From assembly GCA_029238935.1 (NCBI GenBank), contig JAQZBN010000021.1, forward strand, positions 1 through 61,766: a stretch of 61,766 nt of DNA. Direction: 5' to 3'. The notes under the pieces are model-generated. The model worked only from the letters and a program-made list of their open reading frames with translations. It did not search any database and was not told where the DNA came from. Shown here one piece after another: positions 44,276 through 52,726 of the stretch (its first letter is position 1; each line of letters begins with the position of its first letter). The DNA comes from Herbinix sp. Lineage in GTDB: Bacteria > Bacillota > Clostridia > Lachnospirales > Lachnospiraceae. The translations under genes were made by a program, and so were the position numbers.

Positions 44276-44814
44276 TTTCTATAATAAAACGTAAATATAT
44301 AAATTGGAGTCACAATAACTGGATCGATAGTTATTCCTATAAGATCATTAGAGTTGAGGATTTCTACAAAGGTTATTTGTCATTTATTAAGATTGATAAA
44401 GTGAAATACAAGCTTATTGCAAATTATGAGGATTCAACGGTATGTTTGGTCGATAATGGGTATAAGTGCTTAGTGCTACTTCCTGATCATGAGAAATGGT
44501 GCTTAAGTGTCATATATAATTTATCGGATGAGATAGTTGAATGGTATTTTGACATTACCAAGCAGAACTCCATTGATGAAGAGGGAAACCCTTTTTATGA
44601 TGATTTATTTTTAGACATAGCGATTTCTCCGGATTTCAATATTAAAATACTTGATGAGGATGAGTTAACAGAAGCGCTGCATGAGAATATCATATCTGAT
44701 CATGATTATCAAATGGCATATGAGATATGTAATAAAATAATAAATGAGATAATACCGAACAAAGATTTTTTAGTTGATTATTTTAGAGGGCATCTTAAAA
44801 GTTTCTGTAAATAA
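44272..44814 (+). CDS. DUF402 family protein
   Basis: A 180-residue protein resembling the DUF402 family, some members of which hydrolyse nucleoside di- or triphosphates. Family signs are IVEWYFDITKQNSIDEEGNP followed by FYDDLFLDIAISPDFNIKIL with a DEDEL cluster. The apparent start GTG 44272 overlaps the TGA of the upstream gene. The RBS AAGAGGTG (44266-44273) sits on top of this GTG, so the real start could be a rare codon near 44281-44284 (ATA), giving an IKRKYINWSH beginning. Confidence 0.78.
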   Translation: MISIIKRKYINWSHNNWIDSYSYKIIRVEDFYKGYLSFIKIDKVKYKLIANYEDSTVCLVDNGYKCLVLLPDHEKWCLSVIYNLSDEIVEWYFDITKQNSIDEEGNPFYDDLFLDIAISPDFNIKILDEDELTEALHENIISDHDYQMAYEICNKIINEIIPNKDFLVDYFRGHLKSFCK

Positions 44815-44956
44815 TTCTATGGTTTTCTATGTATTATATATCAGCTATACACATGACTTTAGGAGAGAGTGATGGCCAAGGTTTTCTGTTTCACGTAAGC
44901 AGTTGCTCTTTTTAATGAAATTTAGAGGATAAGAAAAATAAATCAGATCATTGAAA

Positions 44957-44992
44957 GAACCAAGATACTTTACGATATCTTGGTTCTTTTTT
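44957..44992 (+). terminator. terminator after the DUF402 gene
   Basis: GAACCAAGATA (44957-44967) pairs perfectly with TATCTTGGTTC (44976-44986), followed by six Ts. The rest of the 325-base gap shows no gene I can support. Confidence 0.9.
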
Positions 44993-45139
44993 ATGAAATA
45001 AATGTAACATTTTTACTTATCGTTTCATATGTTCCGACCAACTTCCTGCTAAAAATTTATTTTATGTTGATCCAGTTCATATTGAATTCATAAAGTCAAT
45101 CTATATTACATCCATAAAATAATTTGGAGGTAAATTAAT

Positions 45140-46033
45140 ATGAAAACAAAAAAGAGATCAAAACATAAGAAATGGATTACAATCGGTATCATAGCAATAG
45201 TATTGGTAGGTGTAGCTATACCATCCTATATGAGGCCCAAAACCACAAACTTTGAACGTGTGGAAGCGAAAACCGGGGATATCACAACCTATTATTCGTT
45301 TTCAGGTAATGTTGAAACAAAAAGTCGTCAAACGGTAATGTCAGAAACACTTATGCAGATTTCATCTATCAAAGTAGAAGAAGGTGATATAGTGAAGGAA
45401 GGGGATGTGTTAATAGAAACATCCACCGCAGATGAAATTAAATCTAAGATAGACGGTATTATTACGAAAGTTAATATAGAAGAAAATGCACAAGTAATGG
45501 CAGGGGTTAAATTAATAGATATCGTAGATAATAACAACCTTGAAATTAATGTAAAAGTTGATGAATATGATATTTCAGCTTTAGCAGTAGGGAAAGAAAC
45601 AACGGTTAAAATAGGTGCAGTAGACAAAGAGGTTTCTGGAGAAGTAGAGAGTATGTCGGAAGAAGGTCAGACTGTAAATGGTGTTACTTATTTTACAGCT
45701 AAGATTGACCTTGAAAAAGACAGCAGTATTAAGATCGGTATGTCTGCGGAGGTCACACTGATAAGTGATCAAGTGAAAAGTGTAGTTACTGTGCCTATGA
45801 CTGCAATTCAATTTGACGATAGTAACAACCCCTATGTATTGAAAGAGGATGAACAGGGAAATGCGGTCAGAACGGATATAACCACCGGTATTAATGATGG
45901 TACAACAGTTGAGGTTATAAGCGGTGTTTCTGATGGTGAAACCATTCTTTATTCGAAGGTCACATCCACTTCAAGCGGTATGGGATTTGGTGGAGGCGCA
46001 AGAAATAACACTACTGGCGGGGGTGATAATTAA
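45140..46033 (+). CDS. efflux adaptor protein, MacA/HlyD-like
   Basis: A 297-residue membrane-fusion-type protein. One membrane helix (about residues 13-31) anchors it. A lipoyl-like hairpin is seen as KVEEGDIVKEGDVLIETSTA and GIITKVNIEENAQVMAGVKL, and a beta-barrel follows (NLEINVKVDEYDISALAVGK). In Gram-positive bacteria such adaptors work with MacB-like ABC pumps to export peptides or drugs. A Gly-rich tail (SSGMGFGGGARNN) ends the protein. GGAGG lies before ATG 45140. Its stop overlaps the next gene's start by one base. Confidence 0.9.
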   Translation: MKTKKRSKHKKWITIGIIAIVLVGVAIPSYMRPKTTNFERVEAKTGDITTYYSFSGNVETKSRQTVMSETLMQISSIKVEEGDIVKEGDVLIETSTADEIKSKIDGIITKVNIEENAQVMAGVKLIDIVDNNNLEINVKVDEYDISALAVGKETTVKIGAVDKEVSGEVESMSEEGQTVNGVTYFTAKIDLEKDSSIKIGMSAEVTLISDQVKSVVTVPMTAIQFDDSNNPYVLKEDEQGNAVRTDITTGINDGTTVEVISGVSDGETILYSKVTSTSSGMGFGGGARNNTTGGGDN

Positions 46034-46722
46034 TGTCAGAAATTCTTAGGATGCAGAACATATATAAAAGTTATTATATGGGGGAAGAAGAACTTGAGAT
46101 TCTTCATAACGTCAATCTCACGATTCATTCTGGCGAATTCGTGTCGATACTGGGCCCCTCAGGTTCAGGAAAATCTACCATGATGAATATCATAGGATGC
46201 CTTGATGTCCCATCTGCCGGAAACTATATTTTATCGGGTAATGATATCAATGATCTGGATGAAGTGGAGCTGGCAAAGGTAAGAAATGAGGAGATTGGTT
46301 TTGTGTTCCAGAGTTTTCAGCTTCTACCTCGTATGACAGCCTTGCAAAATGTGGAGCTGCCGCTCATTTATTCCGGTGTTTCCGCTTCCGATCGTAAAAA
46401 GCGTGCGCAGAACATATTGGAACGGGTTGGACTTGGAGATCGGATGAGAAATCTTCCAAGTCAATTATCCGGTGGTCAGCAACAAAGAGTGGCAATCGCA
46501 AGAGCACTGGTCACCGAACCAACAATACTTCTAGCGGATGAGCCGACCGGAGCCCTTGATCAAAAGACAGGAGCACAGGTCATGACCCTTTTTGAAGAAT
46601 TAAACAGGGACGGAAGAACCATAATTATGATTACCCATGATAATTCAATTGCCCGTCATGCCAAACGAGTTGTGAAAATCTTAGATGGATACCTCAGTGA
46701 ACAAAAAGAGGAGGTGTATTAA
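46033..46722 (+). CDS. MacB/LolD-type ABC transporter ATPase
   Basis: A 229-residue ATPase. Walker A is LGPSGSGKSTMMN, the signature is LSGGQQQRVAIARALV, and Walker B is ILLADEPTGALDQKTG, ending in the H-loop ITHDNSIARHA. This sequence pattern belongs to the MacB/LolD branch, which uses ATP to drive mechanical export without a classical channel. It overlaps the adaptor gene by one base and is followed after one base by the permease gene, so all three are one operon. Confidence 0.96.
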   Translation: MSEILRMQNIYKSYYMGEEELEILHNVNLTIHSGEFVSILGPSGSGKSTMMNIIGCLDVPSAGNYILSGNDINDLDEVELAKVRNEEIGFVFQSFQLLPRMTALQNVELPLIYSGVSASDRKKRAQNILERVGLGDRMRNLPSQLSGGQQQRVAIARALVTEPTILLADEPTGALDQKTGAQVMTLFEELNRDGRTIIMITHDNSIARHAKRVVKILDGYLSEQKEEVY

Positions 46723-46723
46723 C

Positions 46724-47896
46724 ATGCTATTTGAAAGTATAAAGATGTCCTGGGAAAATATAGTTCATAACAAGCTTCGTTCCTTTTTAACGATGCTTGG
46801 CATAGTGATTGGTGTTGCGTCAATTATAGCGTTAATCACGATTGTTCAAGGTGCTACCAATAGTATAAGTGATCAGGTCAATTCGTTAGGCGTCAATAAA
46901 ATTATGGTCACTGCCATGGGAACACCATTAAAGCAAGGACTGACCGATGAAGATATTCAAAATATCGCAAGAGTTAGTAATATCGATGGAGTATCGCCAA
47001 CCATATCTGGGAAAACCAGTGTTGTATATACTGGTAATGTTTTAGAGAATGTTACGGTACAAGGGAAAAATGAAGTATATTTTAAAACAGATACCAGTCT
47101 TATAAAGTCTGGAAGGGCCATTAACATTTTAGATACGAATAGTAAGAATCAAGTTGCAGTAATTGGCGATGATATCGTACAAGAGCTGTTCTATGGTAAA
47201 GATCCGGTCGGTGAAAAGCTAATGATGAATGGAACCACCTATACAATCATCGGTACGCTAGCAACTTCAAGCTCATTTGGTATGACCTCAAACAACAATA
47301 CGGTCATCATACCCTATACAACAGCCCTTCGTAGTCTGGGTATCAAAAGTGTCGTTAGTTTGGATGTCTTTCTGGTAGATACAAACAAGGCAGATGAGAC
47401 CGTCGCTAAGATCAAAAGTGTGCTAAAGGCTGCTTTTAATTATAATGATGATGCCTATTCCGTATATAACATGGGTGATATGATAGATTCTTTCCAAACT
47501 ATGATGTCAATGATGTCACTGCTTTTAGCAGGTATCGCAGCAATATCTCTTGTAGTCGGAGGTATTGGAATTATGAATATGATGCTGGTATCCATCACAG
47601 AACGTACGACTGAAATCGGGTTACGGAAAGCATTGGGAGCAACACCGAATAGAATTCAACTTCAATTTATTATTGAATCCATATTCCTTTCCATCATTGG
47701 TGGATTAATAGGATTGGTACTGGGGGGACTCATTGCATATGTTGCAGCTTCTCTCATTGGTATTGGATTTTATGTTTCGGTATCTACCATTTTATTAGCT
47801 GTAGGATTTTCTGCTGCTGTAGGTATCGTATTTGGATATATGCCTGCGAGAAAAGCAAGTAGACTTAACCCAATCGATGCTCTTAGAAGTTTTTAG
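46724..47896 (+). CDS. MacB-type ABC transporter permease
   Basis: A 390-residue permease of the MacB/FtsX type. The first helix is near residues 18-40 (LTMLGIVIGVASIIALITIV), then a large extracellular domain (about 45-265), and three helices at the C-terminus (LLLAGIAAISLVVGGIGIMN and later). The motif TERTTEIGLRKALGATPNRI is the conserved coupling segment. GAGGAGGTG selects ATG 46724. It acts with the ATPase and adaptor in front of it. The two-component genes downstream may regulate it. Confidence 0.94.
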   Translation: MLFESIKMSWENIVHNKLRSFLTMLGIVIGVASIIALITIVQGATNSISDQVNSLGVNKIMVTAMGTPLKQGLTDEDIQNIARVSNIDGVSPTISGKTSVVYTGNVLENVTVQGKNEVYFKTDTSLIKSGRAINILDTNSKNQVAVIGDDIVQELFYGKDPVGEKLMMNGTTYTIIGTLATSSSFGMTSNNNTVIIPYTTALRSLGIKSVVSLDVFLVDTNKADETVAKIKSVLKAAFNYNDDAYSVYNMGDMIDSFQTMMSMMSLLLAGIAAISLVVGGIGIMNMMLVSITERTTEIGLRKALGATPNRIQLQFIIESIFLSIIGGLIGLVLGGLIAYVAASLIGIGFYVSVSTILLAVGFSAAVGIVFGYMPARKASRLNPIDALRSF

Positions 47897-47933
47897 TTAG
47901 CTAACCGAAATTCTGTGTTATAATAAAAATTAC

Positions 47934-48075
47934 AAATGAAGTATGACAGCTGAAATATCACAGATGAAGTAAGACAGGTGAATATCACAGATGAAGTAAA
48001 ACAGGTGAATATCACAGATGAAGTAAGACAGATGTGAAATATGTCAGATGAATATGACAGATGAAATTGCAAATG
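47934..48075 (+). repeat. 27-bp tandem repeat between permease and response regulator
   Basis: Three to four units of about 27 bp (agatgaagtaagacaggtga plus atatcac), with degenerate edges, fill much of the 285-base gap. No terminator is seen, so the repeat may be transcribed. It is unrelated in sequence to the 17-bp array at 40081. Confidence 0.85.
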
Positions 48076-48180
48076 AAATGTATTATTACACATGAATTAT
48101 TACACAAGAAATATTACGAATGAAATATGTAATCGAATTGATCGATTAGTACAAGGATATTACAATTAGGAGGCAGTAAC

Positions 48181-48855
48181 ATGTTTCATATTTTAGTTGT
48201 TGATGACAATGAGAATATTAGGAAGCTAATGAAAACCTATCTCTTGCAGGAGGGTTATGAGGTATTTACTGCTTCCGATGGACTAGAAGCACTGGATGTT
48301 CTTGAGAAAGAACATATTGATTTATTGATTGTTGATATCATGATGCCGAATATGGATGGATATACTTTAACAGATGAACTCAGAGCATCTAAGTATAACT
48401 TTCCAATCCTTATGGTGACTGCAAAAGAAACCATTGAGGATAAAAAAAGAGGCTTTATGGCCGGTACAGACGACTATATGGTCAAACCAATTGACTTTGA
48501 TGAAATGCTGATGAGGGTATCTGCGCTGCTTCGAAGAGCGAAAATCTCCAACGAACATAAAATAGTAATCGGTGACGTTACACTGGACTATGAAACCCTC
48601 ATAGTTACAACAAATAAAGAATCAATTTTATTGCCACAAAAAGAATTCTATCTATTATTTAAGCTCCTCAGCTATCCTAAAAAAATATTTACAAGACAAG
48701 CTCTTATGGATGAGATCTGGGGTTTAGATAACGATACCGATGAGAGGACTGTAGACGTTCATATCAAACGCTTACGTGAAAAATTTGATGATTTGGAGGA
48801 GTTTAAAATCATCACGGTCAGAGGGCTTGGTTATAAGGCGGAGAAATACTTATGA
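48181..48855 (+). CDS. OmpR-family response regulator
   Basis: A 224-residue response regulator. The receiver domain has the acidic pair in ILVVDDNEN and the phosphorylated Asp52 in LLIVDIMMPNMDG, with Thr and Lys switch residues in MVTAKE and MVKPIDF. The C-terminal winged helix ends DVHIKRLREKFDD. AGGAGGCAG lies before ATG 48181. It overlaps the histidine kinase gene by four bases, a standard pairing. Its closeness to the efflux operon suggests control of that pump. Confidence 0.95.
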   Translation: MFHILVVDDNENIRKLMKTYLLQEGYEVFTASDGLEALDVLEKEHIDLLIVDIMMPNMDGYTLTDELRASKYNFPILMVTAKETIEDKKRGFMAGTDDYMVKPIDFDEMLMRVSALLRRAKISNEHKIVIGDVTLDYETLIVTTNKESILLPQKEFYLLFKLLSYPKKIFTRQALMDEIWGLDNDTDERTVDVHIKRLREKFDDLEEFKIITVRGLGYKAEKYL

Positions 48856-49940
48856 AAAAGAAGTTTTTGTTTAAATCCATTTATGCTAAATTTGCTTTGA
48901 TCTTTTTGGCCATTTGGTGGTTTTTAAATGCATTGACCTTTGGTGTTGTCATGCGTATCATGTCTAATTCCGGATTTCATGGATTAGATATCTACAGTAC
49001 AGAAATTCGCACTGAATTTTTTAAGATACGATCAGCAACACAGCATACCTTTTTTTTCAGTGCTATGGTTGGTACGATCATCATTTTATTGGTGGTACGA
49101 GGAGTAGTAAAACCAATCAAACGGATTTCTGAGGCTTCGAAAGAAGTGGCGAATGGGAATTTCGAAGTAGAAGTCGAAGTAAAAAGTGCAGATGAAATCG
49201 GGCGATTAACTTCTGATTTTAATTTAATGGTGAAGGAGTTAAAAAATATAGATTTCTTACGAAAGGATTTTGTATCAAATGTATCCCATGAGTTTAAAAC
49301 TCCGATAACTTCAATCAAAGGGTTTGCTAAACTAATAAGGGATGGTCAGTTTAAAGAGGAGCAGCTTTTTGAATATAGTGATATTATTGTTAGGGAAAGT
49401 GAGAGATTATCTTTACTTTCCTCTAATCTGCTTAAGCTCTCGGAGCTTGACAGTAAAATGATCCGTGAACATGCAACCACCTTTTTGTTGGATGAACAGC
49501 TTCGTAATACAGTATTAATTCTGGAACCGTTTTGGTCAAAGAAAGAAATCGATTTTGATATTAATCTTGAAAAAATATCGATTACGGCTGATGAGCATTT
49601 ATTGCAGGAGGTTTGGTTAAATCTAATCCAAAATGCAATTAAATTTTCCTTACAACAAGGAACGATCAAGATTAATCTGTATCAAAATGAGGATAAACAA
49701 GCAGCAAGAGTTGAAATAACTGATTATGGTTTAGGCATTGCAGATGAAGATAAAGATCGTATCTTTGAACGGTTTTATAAAGGTGACAAATCACGTTCCA
49801 AAGAAGGAAATGGCTTAGGACTCGTTATTGTAAAGAAAATAGTTGAATTATCGAATGGTATCGTTTATTTTGAAAGCGAACATGGAAAGGGGTCCACATT
49901 TACGGTTGAACTGCCTTTGAATAATGAGATTGGGAGATGA
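48852..49940 (+). CDS. sensor histidine kinase
   Basis: A 362-residue kinase. Two membrane helices (about 12-35 and 66-85) flank a short outside loop of about 30 residues, so it probably senses in or at the membrane rather than with a large sensor domain. A HAMP segment follows, then the phospho-acceptor His146 in VSNVSHEFKTPITS, the N box in WLNLIQNAIKF, and the G boxes ITDYGLGIAD and GNGLGLVIVKK. Short-loop kinases of this kind often control ABC pumps for peptide antibiotics. It is paired with the response regulator by a four-base overlap. Confidence 0.94.
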   Translation: MKKKFLFKSIYAKFALIFLAIWWFLNALTFGVVMRIMSNSGFHGLDIYSTEIRTEFFKIRSATQHTFFFSAMVGTIIILLVVRGVVKPIKRISEASKEVANGNFEVEVEVKSADEIGRLTSDFNLMVKELKNIDFLRKDFVSNVSHEFKTPITSIKGFAKLIRDGQFKEEQLFEYSDIIVRESERLSLLSSNLLKLSELDSKMIREHATTFLLDEQLRNTVLILEPFWSKKEIDFDINLEKISITADEHLLQEVWLNLIQNAIKFSLQQGTIKINLYQNEDKQAARVEITDYGLGIADEDKDRIFERFYKGDKSRSKEGNGLGLVIVKKIVELSNGIVYFESEHGKGSTFTVELPLNNEIGR

Positions 49941-50046
49941 GTATAAATATGACGATTCCATCTTTATGGAATGCTGAAGGATGAAATGGTACCATAAAAT
50001 AAGTAGAGAATATCTCGTTAGATCTATAAAATAAACTATTTATTAT

Positions 50047-50083
50047 GGACTTGTGGTTATGTTATCACAGGTCCTTTATATTT
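50047..50083 (+). terminator. terminator after the two-component system
   Basis: GGACTTGTG (50047-50055) pairs with CACAGGTCC (50066-50074), one wobble, followed by TTTATATTT. Confidence 0.75.
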
Positions 50084-50163
50084 CGTAGTAATTGCTAAAT
50101 ATTCGATAAAGTACTATCCATGTACTTGTTTTATCTGAGTTTGATATTTATTAATAAAATATC

Positions 50164-50193
50164 TTGACATTGAAAGAATAATTCCATTATAAT
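50164..50193 (+). promoter_or_regulatory. near-consensus promoter of the dehydrogenase gene
   Basis: TTGACA (50164-50169) and TATAAT (50188-50193) are both perfect boxes, separated by 18 bp. The -10 box runs into the palindrome at 50192, so a protein bound there would block it. Confidence 0.85.
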
Positions 50194-50231
50194 CCTATTA
50201 TAGTTGAACAATTATTCAACTATAATAGGAT
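50192..50231. promoter_or_regulatory. perfect 40-bp palindrome at the transcription start region
   Basis: Two 17-bp arms, 50192-50208 and 50215-50231, are exact inverted copies around the loop CAATTA. The expected transcription start (about 50200) lies inside the left arm. It could be an operator for a dimeric repressor or a 5' mRNA hairpin that stabilises the message. It lacks the T tract of a terminator and does not match the Rex consensus (TTGTTAA). Confidence 0.85.
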
Positions 50232-50333
50232 ATCTTATGATACATTTTATGAAATATGAAAAGATTGTGATATAAGTTATAATTCGATTAGATAGAAAAA
50301 TCTTAACAAATAATTGCAGAGGAGGAATAGAAT

Positions 50334-51368
50334 ATGAATAAGATATGTTTTTTTGATACGAAACCATATGATAAAACATATTTTGATACTTTGAAGGAGC
50401 AATACAATATAGAAATTGAGTATTTTGAACCTAAACTAGGTCCAAAGACTGCATTTATGGCAAAAGGGTACGAGGCTGTTGTTGCATTTGTGAACGATAA
50501 TATTGATAAAGAGACGATTGATATTTTGCATCAAAATGGTACAGGGCTTGTTGCAATGCGATGTGCAGGATATAATAATGTGGATTTTAAAGCAGCGTAT
50601 CATAAGGTACATGTCGTTCGTGTACCAGCTTATTCACCTTATGCAGTTGCAGAACATGCCATGGCACTTTTATTAACGCTAAATAGAAAAATACACAGGG
50701 CATATGTACGAACAAGAGAATTTAACTTCAGCCTGAACGGCTTAACCGGATTTGATCTTCATGGTAAGACTATGGGAGTAATCGGCACAGGAAAAATTGG
50801 TAACATATTCATAAATATATGCAAAGGATTTGGGCTAAAGGTGATAGCCTATGATCTATATCCAGATAAAAATTCTGATATCCAATATGTAACACTGCAG
50901 GAACTGTTTCAAGAATCGGATATCATCTCTCTTCATTGTCCACTGTCAAAGGATACCTTTCATATGATAAACGAAGATACATTTGCATTGATGAAGAAGG
51001 GAGTCTACATTATTAATACCTCTAGAGGAGCTTTGATTAACAGTGAAGATTTATTAGATGCATTGAAAGAAGAAAAGATAGGTGGGGCTTGTCTGGACGT
51101 ATATGAGGAAGAAACAGAATTATTTTACGAAGATATGTCTGATACAGTCATACGAGATGATGTTCTGGCTAGAATTATCTCCATGCCTAATGTTATAGTT
51201 ACATCCCATCAAGCATTTTTAACAAAGGAAGCACTTCATAATATCGCAGAAACAACTTTATCAAATTGCAGAGAATATTTTGATGGTAATTATTTAAATA
51301 ACGAGGTATGCTACCAATGTAGTAAAGGGGAAGCATGCCTGAAGAAGGATGGTCAAAGATGTTTCTAA
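50334..51368 (+). CDS. D-2-hydroxyacid dehydrogenase (D-lactate dehydrogenase-like)
   Basis: A 344-residue NAD-dependent enzyme that probably reduces pyruvate to D-lactate. The nucleotide-binding loop is MGVIGTGKIGNI. The catalytic residues are Arg231 in NTSRGALI, Glu260 in VYEEE, and His292 in SHQAFLT. The C-terminus carries a short extension with four cysteines (326, 329, 335, 343; CYQCSKGEACLKKDGQRCF), which could bind a metal or be redox-active. GAGGAGG precedes ATG 50334. It has a very strong promoter with a large palindrome. Confidence 0.92.
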   Translation: MNKICFFDTKPYDKTYFDTLKEQYNIEIEYFEPKLGPKTAFMAKGYEAVVAFVNDNIDKETIDILHQNGTGLVAMRCAGYNNVDFKAAYHKVHVVRVPAYSPYAVAEHAMALLLTLNRKIHRAYVRTREFNFSLNGLTGFDLHGKTMGVIGTGKIGNIFINICKGFGLKVIAYDLYPDKNSDIQYVTLQELFQESDIISLHCPLSKDTFHMINEDTFALMKKGVYIINTSRGALINSEDLLDALKEEKIGGACLDVYEEETELFYEDMSDTVIRDDVLARIISMPNVIVTSHQAFLTKEALHNIAETTLSNCREYFDGNYLNNEVCYQCSKGEACLKKDGQRCF

Positions 51369-51649
51369 ATTAGTTGTTATTGTGTATTAGATAGAAGACT
51401 TAATCTCCTATAAATCGGCTCTGTCATTTATTTTGTGGAAACTTGGTTTGACAGATTATGATTTCATCTTAATTACTCAATATAAAATCCCGGAAATGCA
51501 ATCAAAGCAAGAGTTTCATCCTTTACAGCATATCTTAGATTTTTAAAGATTAAGCATTGAAAATCACGCAAAATACAATTAAATTACAGTCTCCATAAAT
51601 TATTGATGAATAGATAAGTAATTCAGTTCATTCTAGATATTTATTCAAA

Positions 51650-51697
51650 TAGAGATATGCCATGCAAAAGGAGATTAGCATGGCATATCTCTATTTT
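51650..51697. terminator. bidirectional terminator between convergent genes
   Basis: AGAGATATGCCATGC pairs with GCATGGCATATCTCT over a 12-base loop. On the + strand TATTTTTTAT follows; on the minus strand a weaker T-rich tail follows. It serves the minus-strand gene ending at 51698 and may end read-through from the dehydrogenase gene. The stretch 51369-51649 shows no gene. Confidence 0.85.
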
Positions 51698-52669
51698 TTA
51701 TAATAGTACTAATCCTTGTTCAATACATTCAATTGCTTTCTCATACAAATTAGCAACTTTGGCCAATAATGGTGCAACCGCTTGGCTTCTTTCTTCATTT
51801 ACACCCCAAGGTGAATTCCATCCCAAATACGGCGAGCAGCTTTGAAATGTTTTTGCTTCTTCCTCCATATAATCTGCAGCTTCCTGGAGCAGTTTTTCTG
51901 TCGCTTCTGGGAAATGGCATGCAATCTCTCTTAAAAAAACAGGTGCAGTTGCATGAGTTGAATGATAGATATCAAAGCAATAAGCATCTGCTAAATCTCT
52001 ATCTTTTCCGGGATTCGAGTATGCTTCTGCCCATTTTCTTAAAGCTTGGAGCCCCTCATAGGAGTACCATCCACTTTCCTCAGGTTGATCTTTTCTTGTT
52101 CTTGCGTGAGCCACTGCATCCCTCAATGCATTGATTTCAGCATTCTTAGCATCATAGGTTCCTTTTTTATCACCAATGATCACTGCACCAAAAGCTGGGC
52201 AGATTTCCATCGCCTTTTCTGCTCTGTCCCAAGCTTCGGTATGGTATTCATTTGCTTCCGGTCCCCAATAAGAACCTCGTCCAAAAAAGATACGGTTTTC
52301 TTCGTCGTAACCACATACAACGTCCCATTCTGCACTGGTCATAGCATGCCATACAAGTACCGGTTTACCGTCATCAATTTGCGCTTGTATTGCAGATATC
52401 ATTGTAGTGGTTAAATTTTCACCATTTGATCCATAACAAGGATACTCCGTATACTCATATCCCAATAACTTAATAAGATCAGTAGTCCACATCATCATAC
52501 AGCAGGTGGGTCTGCTGGGACAACCGGTAGCAATACGGAAGGCTGCTCCAGATATTCCTTGAATGTACTCGGGTGAATATGGCTCTCCAAGATAACTCAT
52601 AATCACACGAACCCCTTCAAACAACGGTTCCTTAACTTTGTAAGGTTTTACATCTTTTAAAATCTTCAT
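51698..52669 (-). CDS. BtrH-like cysteine-peptidase-fold protein
   Basis: A 323-residue protein. The first half resembles the BtrH N-terminal / C39-like papain-type fold: EGVRVIMSYLGEPYSPEYIQ, the cysteine-rich ATGCPSRPTCCMMMW, and PVLVWHAMTSAEWDVVCGYD. BtrH in butirosin synthesis is an acyl-transfer enzyme, but here no ligase or carrier protein is adjacent, so function is open. The second half is helical. GGAGGATAAAG on the minus strand precedes the ATG at 52669. It lies 57 bases downstream of an AraC regulator on the same strand and probably forms an operon with it. Confidence 0.75.
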   Translation of the reverse strand: MKILKDVKPYKVKEPLFEGVRVIMSYLGEPYSPEYIQGISGAAFRIATGCPSRPTCCMMMWTTDLIKLLGYEYTEYPCYGSNGENLTTTMISAIQAQIDDGKPVLVWHAMTSAEWDVVCGYDEENRIFFGRGSYWGPEANEYHTEAWDRAEKAMEICPAFGAVIIGDKKGTYDAKNAEINALRDAVAHARTRKDQPEESGWYSYEGLQALRKWAEAYSNPGKDRDLADAYCFDIYHSTHATAPVFLREIACHFPEATEKLLQEAADYMEEEAKTFQSCSPYLGWNSPWGVNEERSQAVAPLLAKVANLYEKAIECIEQGLVLL

Positions 52670-52726
52670 TCTTTATCCTCCTATATTAATAAGCTCGATC
52701 GTATTACGGACCTTCTTGTCCTAATT

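Noticed and set aside
29586..48075. Tandem arrays considered as CRISPR
   Set aside because: The arrays at 29586, 40081 and 47934 have no unique spacers, unit lengths of 10, 17 and 27 bp, and no cas genes nearby.
50192..50231. Palindrome as a terminator or Rex site
   Set aside because: No T tract follows it, it lies at the start of transcription of the dehydrogenase gene, and its arms do not match the TTGTTAA-type Rex half-site.
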